Of a stretch of DNA of 64,000 nucleotides, positions 15,326-23,075 are shown one piece after another; position 1 is the stretch's first letter; each line of letters opens with the position of its first letter. Below the pieces are notes generated by a model. That model made no database searches and had not been told where the DNA came from. It saw only the letters and a list, made by a program, of their open reading frames with translations. The stretch is from Cellvibrionaceae bacterium AOL6. Lineage in GTDB: Bacteria > Pseudomonadota > Gammaproteobacteria > Pseudomonadales > Cellvibrionaceae. The stretch spans positions 1 through 64,000 of the forward strand of contig NOXC01000008.1 of assembly GCA_003265435.1 (NCBI GenBank), written 5' to 3'. A program made the position numbers and the translations under genes.

Positions 15326-17379
15326 TTCACACCAACATAAAATGCTTGTGGCTCTCCCGCTTGAAGAATAGCGGCGTCTTCTGTTGCGTAGTCCTTCACA
15401 CTGAAAACAGAAACGTAAGCCTCGTCACTGATGTTTCGTGCATCCACATACAGCTCCCAATGAGATTTGGTTACGCCAGCGCGCAAGCCCCAAAGTGTGT
15501 AGCCATCTACTTCATACGTATTGGCAAAATCCGCATAGCGTGCGCCGACCACATCAAAGGTAGGCCCGACATAAAATCCGCCAGAGTGGCGATATAGGAG
15601 TTCACCTTTTAGCGCATATTGCGGCGCGACCGGGAGCTGATGATCCCCGTAGCGCGCATCGTCCTGAAAATGAAATTCATTTAAGGTCAGATTAAGTGTC
15701 GGTTCGAGTCGGTGGGCGGCCCCCTCTGACAGACTAACACTGGCGGCAAACAAGGCCTCTATTCCCGCATGTATGGTGTTGTCAACGTTCGTGCTCAAGC
15801 TTGTCCCTGGCGCCTCAGGGTCATCAATGGATAATATTTCGTCTTCGATTTGAGCGTAGTACGCGGAGACTTCCCAGCGCAAATAGGATTGTTCACTTAT
15901 CGCGCTTACACCTCGGGTGCCGATTTCAAACACCTCGCCCGTCATCGCAGCCAGCGCTTGCCCATCCGAACTCATATCATCTTCCAATTGATACGTGGTC
16001 GGGGGTTCGTAGAGTCGGCTGAGGTTAGAATACAGCTCGTTGGTTTCGGTTAGGCTATAAAGCATTCCCACTCTCGGGTTGATACTCTCATAGTCGCCCG
16101 CCGGGTTATACAATGCCTCTGTGTCGACATTGGTATTGCGGACCTCCCTGCTTGCAACAACGGCTTGAGCGCCATAAACCAGCGTCCAGCGATCAGCAAA
16201 TCGCCAGCGGTCTAGTAGGAATAATTCAAGGCTGTCTGCATTGTTGTCCACAATTGTCATCAATGAGGTTTTAGTGCCAGCTTCGTGACGGTAATTTCCG
16301 CCCTCAACCGTGGTCTGCCCATAATTAATACCGACTAAAAGATCGTGCTGTTCGCTACGTAGGTTGTAGCGTGCCGCCGCTCCGGTGTTTTTCTGATCCG
16401 TATCGATCAGCAGACTAAAATACGGGTTGTAAACGATCGGGTGATAAAGCGATTGAACTTCGTAAGACAGGCCGCCCCACAGGTCACTGCTGTCACTTAT
16501 TGCCCAAGTCGTTTTGTTCGCGATGCGTGATGTTTGTACATCCACCTGAAAGTTACCCACTACATTGCTTGGGTTGGCCTGATAGGGGTCTTCGTCGAAC
16601 TGTGCCCGCGTTAACGCGCCGGGAATCTCTTGGTCATTGTCAATCCAATTCACGTAAAAGCGAGTTTGTGTGCTGTCATTGAGGGTCCAGCCAGCATTTG
16701 CATACAGTCCCAGCCGCTCTTGCGCCTGTTGATTTTTACGAAACCCTTCCCACTTACGTGCATCCAGTGCAATCAATCCGTCCATATCGCCTTTTACACC
16801 GCTACCAAGCAGCTGTGTTTGGCGTTGCCCAAAACTACCGGCGTTGACGAAAATATGCGACGGCGTGTCGCGTGCGGTTGGGCTAATAAAATCGATGGCG
16901 CCACCAAGGGTGGATGCACCATATGCGAGTGCATTTGCGCCTCGTGCCACCACCGCATAACGCGCGCTGAGTGGATCCACATCACGATTGTGATTATTGC
17001 CATCGGCCGCGGTGACCGGCAAGCCATCGACTGACAATTTAATCCCATTTCCGTCATAGGCGGTAGCATCGAGATTAGAACCACGAATGGACAGAAAAGC
17101 ACCATCTCCTGTGGAGCCGCTCGCCGCCCACAGGCCCGGAACAAATCGAAACATATCGGCAAGGTTCGTCACATTCCGCTGAAAACTGTCTTCGCCGTCA
17201 ATCAAGGTCACACCACCCGGTGTCAGGCGTTGCTCTCGTTCCAATTCGATGGTGTATTGGCTGCCTTCTACAAAGAGTGTTTCGATGCCCTGATCTTCGG
17301 TCTCGGCAAAAAGCGCACAGGGGGCGGTCATACTGAAAAGACTAATGAAGAATTTGTTTTTTTTATTGAATAGTCGCAT
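15313..17379 (-). CDS. FecA/siderophore-type TonB-dependent receptor
   Basis: 688 residues, the size of iron-siderophore receptors rather than glycan receptors. A signal peptide ends near LFAET. IETLFVEGSQYTIELEREQ follows, then a plug with LADMFRFVPGLW, SIRGSNLDATAYDGNGIKL and GANALAYGASTLGGAIDF, which resembles FecA-like proteins. The barrel ends in YVGVKWTL. AGGGAAACGTC precedes the ATG. It overlaps a PepSY gene downstream, and the FbpB permease lies upstream on the same strand, so the protein likely takes up a ferric chelate across the outer membrane. A perfect inverted repeat at 17452-17468 sits 73 bp before the start. The siderophore is unknown; no signature of a specific chelate is visible. 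Confidence 0.85.
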   Translation of the reverse strand: MRLFNKKNKFFISLFSMTAPCALFAETEDQGIETLFVEGSQYTIELEREQRLTPGGVTLIDGEDSFQRNVTNLADMFRFVPGLWAASGSTGDGAFLSIRGSNLDATAYDGNGIKLSVDGLPVTAADGNNHNRDVDPLSARYAVVARGANALAYGASTLGGAIDFISPTARDTPSHIFVNAGSFGQRQTQLLGSGVKGDMDGLIALDARKWEGFRKNQQAQERLGLYANAGWTLNDSTQTRFYVNWIDNDQEIPGALTRAQFDEDPYQANPSNVVGNFQVDVQTSRIANKTTWAISDSSDLWGGLSYEVQSLYHPIVYNPYFSLLIDTDQKNTGAAARYNLRSEQHDLLVGINYGQTTVEGGNYRHEAGTKTSLMTIVDNNADSLELFLLDRWRFADRWTLVYGAQAVVASREVRNTNVDTEALYNPAGDYESINPRVGMLYSLTETNELYSNLSRLYEPPTTYQLEDDMSSDGQALAAMTGEVFEIGTRGVSAISEQSYLRWEVSAYYAQIEDEILSIDDPEAPGTSLSTNVDNTIHAGIEALFAASVSLSEGAAHRLEPTLNLTLNEFHFQDDARYGDHQLPVAPQYALKGELLYRHSGGFYVGPTFDVVGARYADFANTYEVDGYTLWGLRAGVTKSHWELYVDARNISDEAYVSVFSVKDYATEDAAILQAGEPQAFYVGVKWTL

Positions 17380-17451
17380 GACGTTTCCCTAGGGTATTTC
17401 GTTCCGCTGAAGTATTGCGCGGAGCGTAGCACAAGGAAAACGAAGCCAATA

Positions 17452-17468
17452 TGCGACAAAGTGTCGCA
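17452..17468. promoter_or_regulatory. Perfect inverted repeat TGCGACA-AAG-TGTCGCA upstream of the FecA-like receptor
   Basis: 7-bp perfect arms with a 3-base spacer in the gap between the permease stop (17542) and the receptor start (17379). No T tract follows on either strand, so an operator is more likely than a terminator. It does not resemble a Fur box. The binding protein is unknown. Confidence 0.5.
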
Positions 17469-17541
17469 GGTGCGAAGGAGGAAGTGAGGTGGCGTCTTTT
17501 TACAGCATTGAGCGCCACGAGCCGCGCCCTATTTTTGACAG

Positions 17542-19191
17542 TCAGTGATGCGTTTTCATCGAGAAGCGGTTCAATACCAATACAGGAACCAAACCGATAA
17601 CAATAATAAACAACGCCGCCGTGGAAGCTTCCATAAGCCGCTCATCCCCGGCGAGGCGGTAGACGCGTGTGGCCAGTGTCTCGAAATTAAACGGTCTCAG
17701 CATCAGCGTGGCGGGCAGCTCGCGAAGCGTATCAACAAATACCAGGATGGCACCCACAAAGAGTGAGCGTTGAATTAACGGTAGATGAATACGCCAAGCC
17801 ACCTGTCTTGAAGAGGCCCCAAGACTACGCGCAACATGATCGAGCAAAGTCGGAATCGCCTGCATGCCGCTCTGTGTCGAGTTGTAGGCCAAGGTCATAA
17901 AACGCACTACATAGGCGTACACGATAGCCGTCACGGTCCCAGTGAGAATGAGGCCGCTGTTCCAGCCAAAATGTTCACGAGCGAAACCTGTTGCGAGATG
18001 GTCCAACGGTGACAGCGTTGCCAGAATGCCCACCGCGAGGATCACGCCCGGTAAGGCATAACCCAAGGTCGCCACATGCACCATCAACCTCGACAGTTTT
18101 GAAGGCTGAAATCGTTGTAAAAAGGTGAAATATGCGGCGAGGATAAGCGTAATCGCTGTCGCGCAACCCGCAACGGTAAGCGTATTCTGGATCAACTCGA
18201 CAAACACGTCGCCGAAGAGTGGGTCCCCTCCTTCACTTGCCAATAGGATGAGCTTGAAGGTGGGCACGCAGAAACCCAATAAAATGGGTAAGGCGCAGCA
18301 CACAATCGCAAACATGGCAGGCGCTCCGGTCAAATTAAGGGTGTCGGGTCGCGCATCCCGACTGTGTGCGTGTTGCGCGGTTTGACGCCCCTGCCGTTCG
18401 AGAAATAACAGGACACAGACAATCACAAACATCATCGCCGCCAATTTTAATGCGGCGATATGCTCTCCCATTGAAAACCAGGTGCGGTAAATCCCAGTGG
18501 AAAACGTGGGTATGCCGAAGTACTCGACCACGCCAAAATCCGCAAGCGTTTCCATCAGCACCAAGGCAAGGCCACCGACGATGGCCGGTTTAGCGGCGGG
18601 CAAGGCAATGCGAAAAAAGGCCCGGTATGGCCCAGCGCCGAGCGAGCGCGCCGCGCCAAAGAGTGTGGTCGAGCGTTGCATAAATGCGGTGCGCGCAAGT
18701 AAATACACATACGGATATAACACGAGGCTGATTACCAGCGCTGCCCCGGGAATTGAACGAATCTCTGGAAACCAGAAGGCGCCAACGTCGATGTCAAACA
18801 CGGCACGTAGACTCGATTGCACCGGCCCTGACGTGTCCAATAGATCGGTATACACATAAGCCACGATGTAGGGCGGCGCGGCGAGCGGCAGTAACAAGGC
18901 CCAGGTGAAGAATCCCCGTCCGGGAAAGCGCGTCGCAGCCGTCAGCCATGCGGTGGGAATGGCAAACATCAATGAAAAAGCCGCGACGAGTAGCATGAGT
19001 ACGAGCGTGTTGCTCACATACTCTTTGAGCACCGTGCTTTGCAGGTGCTGCCAAGCGCCATTACTGTCTCCGGTAAGACTCATCAACACCGTGAATATCG
19101 GAATCGCGAGCAAACCCGCGACAAGCAGACCCGGTATATTGATGGCGCAGGATGAGAGAGCGGAACGAAACGTGAATCGGCTTATTTTCAC
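17542..19191 (-). CDS. fbpB: Iron(III) ABC transporter permease (FbpB/SfuB type)
   Basis: 549 residues, the duplicated-permease form with about 12 membrane segments and two EAA-type loops: GAARSLGAGPYRAFFRIALP and, in the second half, VARSLGASSRQVAWRIHLP. This is the single-subunit FbpB architecture for periplasmic ferric iron import. The start is GTG at 19191. The matching ATPase gene starts 65 bp away on the opposite strand and the binding protein lies 3 kb further on, an unusual split of an fbpABC set. Downstream on the same strand are a FecA-like receptor and a PepSY protein. Ferric iron is the likely substrate, supported by the FbpA partner; thiamine or putrescine permeases are less likely given the length and duplication. 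Confidence 0.88.
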   Translation of the reverse strand: MKISRFTFRSALSSCAINIPGLLVAGLLAIPIFTVLMSLTGDSNGAWQHLQSTVLKEYVSNTLVLMLLVAAFSLMFAIPTAWLTAATRFPGRGFFTWALLLPLAAPPYIVAYVYTDLLDTSGPVQSSLRAVFDIDVGAFWFPEIRSIPGAALVISLVLYPYVYLLARTAFMQRSTTLFGAARSLGAGPYRAFFRIALPAAKPAIVGGLALVLMETLADFGVVEYFGIPTFSTGIYRTWFSMGEHIAALKLAAMMFVIVCVLLFLERQGRQTAQHAHSRDARPDTLNLTGAPAMFAIVCCALPILLGFCVPTFKLILLASEGGDPLFGDVFVELIQNTLTVAGCATAITLILAAYFTFLQRFQPSKLSRLMVHVATLGYALPGVILAVGILATLSPLDHLATGFAREHFGWNSGLILTGTVTAIVYAYVVRFMTLAYNSTQSGMQAIPTLLDHVARSLGASSRQVAWRIHLPLIQRSLFVGAILVFVDTLRELPATLMLRPFNFETLATRVYRLAGDERLMEASTAALFIIVIGLVPVLVLNRFSMKTHH

Positions 19192-19256
19192 TTGGATCTA
19201 AAAGGACTTTGGATTATGGTGAGCGACCCGTCTGACTGATCGCGCATTTGAAATTT

Positions 19257-20303
19257 ATGGCTTTGGGTTTCCAGAATATCACGCATTGCTACGGCAAGAA
19301 TACCGTCCTCAGTGAATTAAACCTCGAAGCCGATACAGGCGACATCACCTGTCTGTTTGGCGCGTCGGGCAGTGGCAAAAGCACCTTGCTGCGCATTGCC
19401 GCAGGGCTCGAACCCGTGCAGCACGGCCAGGTCTTGCTCAATAGCCGCATTTTAGCGGACGCTCAGTCCAGCCCACCTCCAGAAAAGCGCCCTATTGGCC
19501 TGATGTTTCAGGAAAGCGCCCTCTTTCCGCATATGAGCATCGCGGATAACATCACGTTTGGCTTGTCGGGTACGAAGTCCAGTGAGAAACAGGCTGTGGT
19601 CGACCATTGGCTTGCGGCCATTGGTTTAGAGGGCTTTGGCGATCGTCCCCCGCACACCTTATCAGGTGGGCAGGCTCAACGCGTGGCACTCGCTCGTTCA
19701 CTGGCACCTCGACCAGAAGTGCTGTTGATGGATGAGCCCTACGCCAGTATCGATACCATATTGCGCAAACACCTCAGGGAGACCACGCGCCAGACGCTTA
19801 AGGAACACGGTACCACCGCGATTTTTGTCACCCATGACCCGGTAGAAGCGATGGCGATGGCGGATCGAATTGCCATTTTGGAAGACGGTTGCATTGTGCA
19901 ATATGGAGAGCCGCAAGCGCTGTTCGAAACGCCCCGTACAGCGGCCATTGCCAATCTGTTCGGTGGCGCTCAGCCCATTGCAGCGCGCGCCGTGCAAGGC
20001 GGATTTGACACAGAATATGGTTATATCAAAGCGTCGCAAAGCACGCTCGTGGATGGCGGCGAGTGCACGCTAGCCTTTCGCCCTGAAGGCGTGATAGTGG
20101 ACGCGAATGAACAGGGAGGATTACAGGTCGTCGATCTGCGCTACGTGGGCCGTTTTTGGTTGCTGTATCTGCTGCCCGTCAATGCGGCTCCGGGCGCAGT
20201 ACCGCTCGTCGCTGCCTGCTATGAACCAAGCCATTTTACTCCCGGTACCCGTTGTGATATCGCGTTTGCAGAGCAAAACTGGTTCTGTTTTAACGAAGCA
20301 TAA
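19257..20303 (+). CDS. fbpC: Iron(III) ABC transporter ATP-binding protein (FbpC type)
   Basis: 348 residues. Walker A is GASGSGKST near residue 38, the Q-loop region MFQESALFPHMSI, the signature LSGGQAQRVALARSL, Walker B LLMDEPYASID, and the H-loop FVTHDPVEAM. A TOBE-like C-terminal part follows after residue 240, as in FbpC proteins that are regulated by the regulatory domain. The start is not well fixed: an ATG at 19257 was chosen over TTG at 19248, and neither has a clear ribosome site. It energises the FbpB permease encoded divergently 65 bp away. The 3' end converges on a lipoprotein gene across a strong hairpin. Confidence 0.87.
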   Translation: MALGFQNITHCYGKNTVLSELNLEADTGDITCLFGASGSGKSTLLRIAAGLEPVQHGQVLLNSRILADAQSSPPPEKRPIGLMFQESALFPHMSIADNITFGLSGTKSSEKQAVVDHWLAAIGLEGFGDRPPHTLSGGQAQRVALARSLAPRPEVLLMDEPYASIDTILRKHLRETTRQTLKEHGTTAIFVTHDPVEAMAMADRIAILEDGCIVQYGEPQALFETPRTAAIANLFGGAQPIAARAVQGGFDTEYGYIKASQSTLVDGGECTLAFRPEGVIVDANEQGGLQVVDLRYVGRFWLLYLLPVNAAPGAVPLVAACYEPSHFTPGTRCDIAFAEQNWFCFNEA

Positions 20304-20332
20304 GCTCGCGCCACGCAAACCGAGGCGCGAGC
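20304..20332. terminator. Bidirectional hairpin between fbpC and the lipoprotein gene
   Basis: Perfect 9-bp stem GCTCGCGCC / GGCGCGAGC with an 11-base loop between two converging stop codons (20303 and 20341). No T tract on either strand. Confidence 0.55.
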
Positions 20333-20340
20333 GCACACGC

Positions 20341-21234
20341 TTATTGAAGTCCCAAGGTGAGAATTTCTATTCGTGCTGCTGCGCCATAAATTTGGCCCGC
20401 CTCAGTCTCCAGAGTTTCAGGTGGCATCAAGGATGGCCACAGCCCGTCCAGTGATTCCAATACCTCGCCAGCCGCATTCTTCGCTTCCACTTCCGTATCG
20501 TTTGCGGGTGTGATGTTAGCGAGTGTCTCTTTAGCAATGACCGTAAACCCGAGTGCATCCTGATATTCATGCGCATTTTCGAGTTTGCCATCTACCACGG
20601 CGATGCCATACTCTTCGCCCGCGACACGCAATAGTTCAGCGATTAACTTAAGCTGGGATGCCGCGCTTTGACTTTTGGCATCCACTTTTGATTCGCCGGC
20701 AGAGATTGCCGCTAACACGTTACGGTAAGCTTCAGCGACGTCACTTGCACTTTGCTCAGTGCTAACCGCCTCGGCCAAGGCTTGTAACTGCTCAGCAAAA
20801 GCAGGTGCACCGCGCGCGTCGAGCGCCGGGGCTACCGCTGCATACAATTCACTTTCAGGGTGTTTCATGTGCGTCTTGGCGTGAGCGATCTGTCCACTTT
20901 GGTACAGCGCATTACCTACGTAGAGATGCCCGCGCATCAAGCCGAGTTGCGTCAGGTAAGCCAGATCGTTGGTGCTTAAGTCGATGTCTGCGCCGGCACC
21001 CTCACCTTCGCCCTCACCTTCGCCCTCGCCTTCTCCTTCGCCTTCTCCTTCGCCTTCACCCTCACCTTCGCCATAACTTAGAGTGCTCAGCTCAGACGCT
21101 TCCTGATGGTGTTCATGTCCGGCACCGTGTTCCCCGTGCTCGCCTTGTTCACCTTCGCCACAAGCGGATAACATACCCGCGCCGGCTAGCGTGACGGCTT
21201 GCATGCTGACCCAGAGTTTTTTTCGTTTTACCAT
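20341..21234 (-). CDS. His-rich lipoprotein with a (Gly-Glu)12 repeat, iron-locus hypothetical
   Basis: 297 residues. The signal ends in a lipobox-like GMLSAC, so the protein is probably lipid-anchored. The mature start is EGEQGEHGEHGAGHEHHQE, a His/Glu-rich stretch suited to metal binding, followed by twelve Gly-Glu dipeptides. The rest is a helical domain of about 215 residues with GHLYVGNALYQSGQ, AKTHMKHPESELYAAVAPAL and EYGIAVVDGKLENAHEYQDA. I do not recognise a named family with certainty; the helical part recalls helical metal-uptake lipoproteins such as imelysins, but the GxHxxE motif is absent. It sits between fbpC and a PKHD hydroxylase, opposite a Fur-like box, so a role in iron or other metal handling is plausible. 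AAGGAGA lies 12 bases before the ATG, rather far. Confidence 0.7.
   Translation of the reverse strand: MVKRKKLWVSMQAVTLAGAGMLSACGEGEQGEHGEHGAGHEHHQEASELSTLSYGEGEGEGEGEGEGEGEGEGEGEGEGAGADIDLSTNDLAYLTQLGLMRGHLYVGNALYQSGQIAHAKTHMKHPESELYAAVAPALDARGAPAFAEQLQALAEAVSTEQSASDVAEAYRNVLAAISAGESKVDAKSQSAASQLKLIAELLRVAGEEYGIAVVDGKLENAHEYQDALGFTVIAKETLANITPANDTEVEAKNAAGEVLESLDGLWPSLMPPETLETEAGQIYGAAARIEILTLGLQ
21001..21072 (-). repeat. Twelve tandem hexanucleotides encoding (Gly-Glu)12
   Basis: Twelve consecutive 6-bp units (TTCGCC, CTCACC, CTCGCC, TTCTCC, TTCACC on the plus strand) all encode Gly-Glu on the minus strand. Codon choice varies between units while the peptide does not, which suggests selection on the peptide. 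Hexamer slippage would change length in frame. Confidence 0.85.
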
Positions 21235-21269
21235 GGTGAGTGCAATCTCCTTAAGCTATTTCAGTGGTG

Positions 21270-21281
21270 TAGTGTACACTA
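21270..21281. promoter_or_regulatory. Perfect 12-bp palindrome TAGTGTACACTA
   Basis: Lies in the 82-bp gap between the divergent lipoprotein and PKHD hydroxylase genes, next to a Fur-like site at 21286. It could be a second operator. Confidence 0.4.
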
Positions 21282-21285
21282 TTGA

Positions 21286-21300
21286 TGTTAAAGATTCTCA
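21286..21300. promoter_or_regulatory. Fur-box-like site upstream of the PKHD hydroxylase
   Basis: TGTTAAAGATTCTCA matches the 7-1-7 iron box (TGATAAT-N-ATTATCA) at 11 of 14 arm positions. It lies 17 bp before the hydroxylase ATG and 52 bp before the lipoprotein start. Iron repression of both genes is inferred. Confidence 0.5.
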
Positions 21301-21316
21301 TTTACAAATTTAAAGT

Positions 21317-21979
21317 ATGCAAATTTATCTGTCCCAAGTGCTCGACGCACATCAACTTGATGCGGTTTTGGCCTCACTCAAAGACGACACGCTTTTCGAA
21401 GACGGCACCCGCACCGCCGGACGCATGGCTCGCAAAGTGAAATCGAACCTCCAGGCGCGCGCGACATCGGTCACAGTAAAAGGCGCTGCAGCTCTGGTGG
21501 AAAAATGCCTTCGTGAACATACGGTGTTTCGCAGCGCGGCCCTGCCCTCAGCGTTTTCAAAAATCATGTTCAATCGCTATGACGAAGGGATGGCCTACGG
21601 CACGCACGTAGATGATGCCTATATCGCCGGTTGCCGAACCGACTTGTCGTTTACCTTGTTTTTATCCGACCCCGAAAGCTATGACGGTGGTCACCTCGTT
21701 CTGGAACGAAGTGATGGAGACGAACCTGTAAAACTTGCTGCCGGTGATGCCATTCTCTATCCGTCCACCATGCTCCATCATATCGAAGAAGTCACTCGCG
21801 GGCAGCGATTGGCCGCCGTTGGCTGGGTGCAAAGTCGCGTTCGTTTGGCAGAACATCGATCGGTGCTCTTCGATTTACAGCATGCGCTGAACATGCTCCC
21901 GGAAACAGAAGAAAGTCACGCCGCGCGCCTGACGCTTATGAAGGCACGCAGCAATCTGCTCCGACTCTGGGCCGATTGA
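21317..21979 (+). CDS. PKHD-type Fe(II)/2-oxoglutarate hydroxylase (PiuC/YbiX-like)
   Basis: 220 residues, the usual length of PKHD-type hydroxylases. The double-stranded beta-helix iron site is visible as His and Asp in GTHVDDAYIAG, a distal His in YPSTMLHHIEEV, and the 2-oxoglutarate-binding Arg in TRGQRLAAVGW. The N-terminal MQIYLSQVL and the C-terminal LRLWAD-type end fit the YbiX/PiuC family. These proteins are iron-regulated and encoded beside TonB siderophore receptors; their substrate is not established. Here it lies inside the fbp/FecA-like cluster with a Fur-like site just upstream. No clear ribosome site is seen before the ATG. Its stop codon is only 8 bp from the convergent fbpA stop. 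Confidence 0.87.
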   Translation: MQIYLSQVLDAHQLDAVLASLKDDTLFEDGTRTAGRMARKVKSNLQARATSVTVKGAAALVEKCLREHTVFRSAALPSAFSKIMFNRYDEGMAYGTHVDDAYIAGCRTDLSFTLFLSDPESYDGGHLVLERSDGDEPVKLAAGDAILYPSTMLHHIEEVTRGQRLAAVGWVQSRVRLAEHRSVLFDLQHALNMLPETEESHAARLTLMKARSNLLRLWAD

Positions 21980-21987
21980 ACTAGGCC

Positions 21988-22992
21988 CTAGTGCCAGCCC
22001 GCCGCGTCAAAAATACGCACTGCGGCGGCCTGGTTTTCGCCCAGCACACTTGCGTCGAGATCATCTTCCCGAAATTCGCCGAGTGATTTTACGGCTTCAG
22101 TCAGCTTCGCGCCTTCCACAACCGGGTATTCGTGATTACCTTCTACAAACAAATATTGCGCATCAGGCTCCGTTAAGAACTCGATAAATTTGATCGCATT
22201 CTCTCGATTCGGGGCGTATTTCAGTACCCCAGCACCTGAAATGTTCACGTGTGTACCTGTGTCTTCCTGGTTGGGGAAGATCACTCCGACTTTTTCGCCA
22301 ATATCACTTCCGTCGGCAATCATCCGAGCCAAATAATAGGTATTCACGATCGAGAATCGACATTCACCCAGCGCCACATCGCGAATGTTGGAGGTGTCAT
22401 TTCCTTGTGGGCGACGCTTGAGGTTAGAAACCACGCCTTCGGCCCAGGCTTTCGCGGCTTCGTTGCCATCGTGAGCAATCAGTCCGGCAAGCAGCGAAAT
22501 ATTGTAGATATTGGATGACGAGCGGACACAAACCTGCCCTTTAAATTCCGGCTTAGCCAGATCCTGGTAACGTGTTAATGTATCGGGCTTACCCGCAGCT
22601 TTGTTATAGATAATGACGCGCGCACGTTTCGACAAGCCATACCACAATCCATCGGGGTGACGAAAATGTTCAGGAACACGCGCGTTAAGGACGGCGGATT
22701 CAGTGGCGCTGAATACACCGGCTTCTTCTGCGCGATAAAGGCGACCGGCATCGACCGTGATCAAGACGTCGGCCGGGCTGTATTGACCTTCGTTAACAAT
22801 GCGCTGGATCAACGCATCACTGGAGGCTTCAATCAGGTTTACCTTAATGCCGGTTTGCTTTCGAAAGTTTTCATAGAGCTGTAAGTCTGTGTCGTAATGT
22901 CTAGCGCTGTAGACATTCACGGATTGCGCGACGAGTACGCCGGGACAAGCGATGAGACATAACAAGAGAAGTCGTTGGATGGCGAAACGCAT
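21988..22992 (-). CDS. fbpA: Periplasmic iron(III)-binding protein (FbpA type)
   Basis: 334 residues. Signal peptide RLLLLCLIACPGVLVAQ is followed by SVNVYSARHYDTDLQLYENF, the typical FbpA opening. The paired iron-ligand tyrosines are in SIVNTYYLARMIADG near residue 220. It binds ferric iron in the periplasm and passes it to FbpB/FbpC. The gene lies 3 kb from fbpB and on the same strand, but two convergent or divergent genes intervene. A 19-bp near-palindrome of iron-box type lies about 50 bp upstream. The call is firm on the twin-Tyr motif and the rest of the cluster. Confidence 0.9.
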   Translation of the reverse strand: MRFAIQRLLLLCLIACPGVLVAQSVNVYSARHYDTDLQLYENFRKQTGIKVNLIEASSDALIQRIVNEGQYSPADVLITVDAGRLYRAEEAGVFSATESAVLNARVPEHFRHPDGLWYGLSKRARVIIYNKAAGKPDTLTRYQDLAKPEFKGQVCVRSSSNIYNISLLAGLIAHDGNEAAKAWAEGVVSNLKRRPQGNDTSNIRDVALGECRFSIVNTYYLARMIADGSDIGEKVGVIFPNQEDTGTHVNISGAGVLKYAPNRENAIKFIEFLTEPDAQYLFVEGNHEYPVVEGAKLTEAVKSLGEFREDDLDASVLGENQAAAVRIFDAAGWH

Positions 22993-23037
22993 GGTGTCGT
23001 AAAAACCTCGGCCGAAAATGAGAAGGTACGTTGTCTT

Positions 23038-23056
23038 AATGAGATAATATCTTATT
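23038..23056. promoter_or_regulatory. A/T-rich 19-bp dyad upstream of fbpA (Fur-like)
   Basis: AATGAGATA-A-TATCTTATT has arms matching at 8 of 9 positions around a central base. It sits in the 83-bp gap before fbpA. The length and composition fit a Fur site although the core departs from the GATAAT consensus. Fur control is inferred. Confidence 0.45.
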
Positions 23057-23075
23057 TGTAATCATATTGCATTCA

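Noticed and set aside
19216-19239. Eight-codon mini-ORF (MVSDPSD) upstream of fbpC
   Set aside because: It is too short to judge and has only a loosely spaced ribosome site; chance occurrence is likely.
20805-21194. Plus-strand Arg/His/Leu-rich ORF opposite the Gly-Glu repeat
   Set aside because: It is the reverse reading of the same hexamers and has no independent support.
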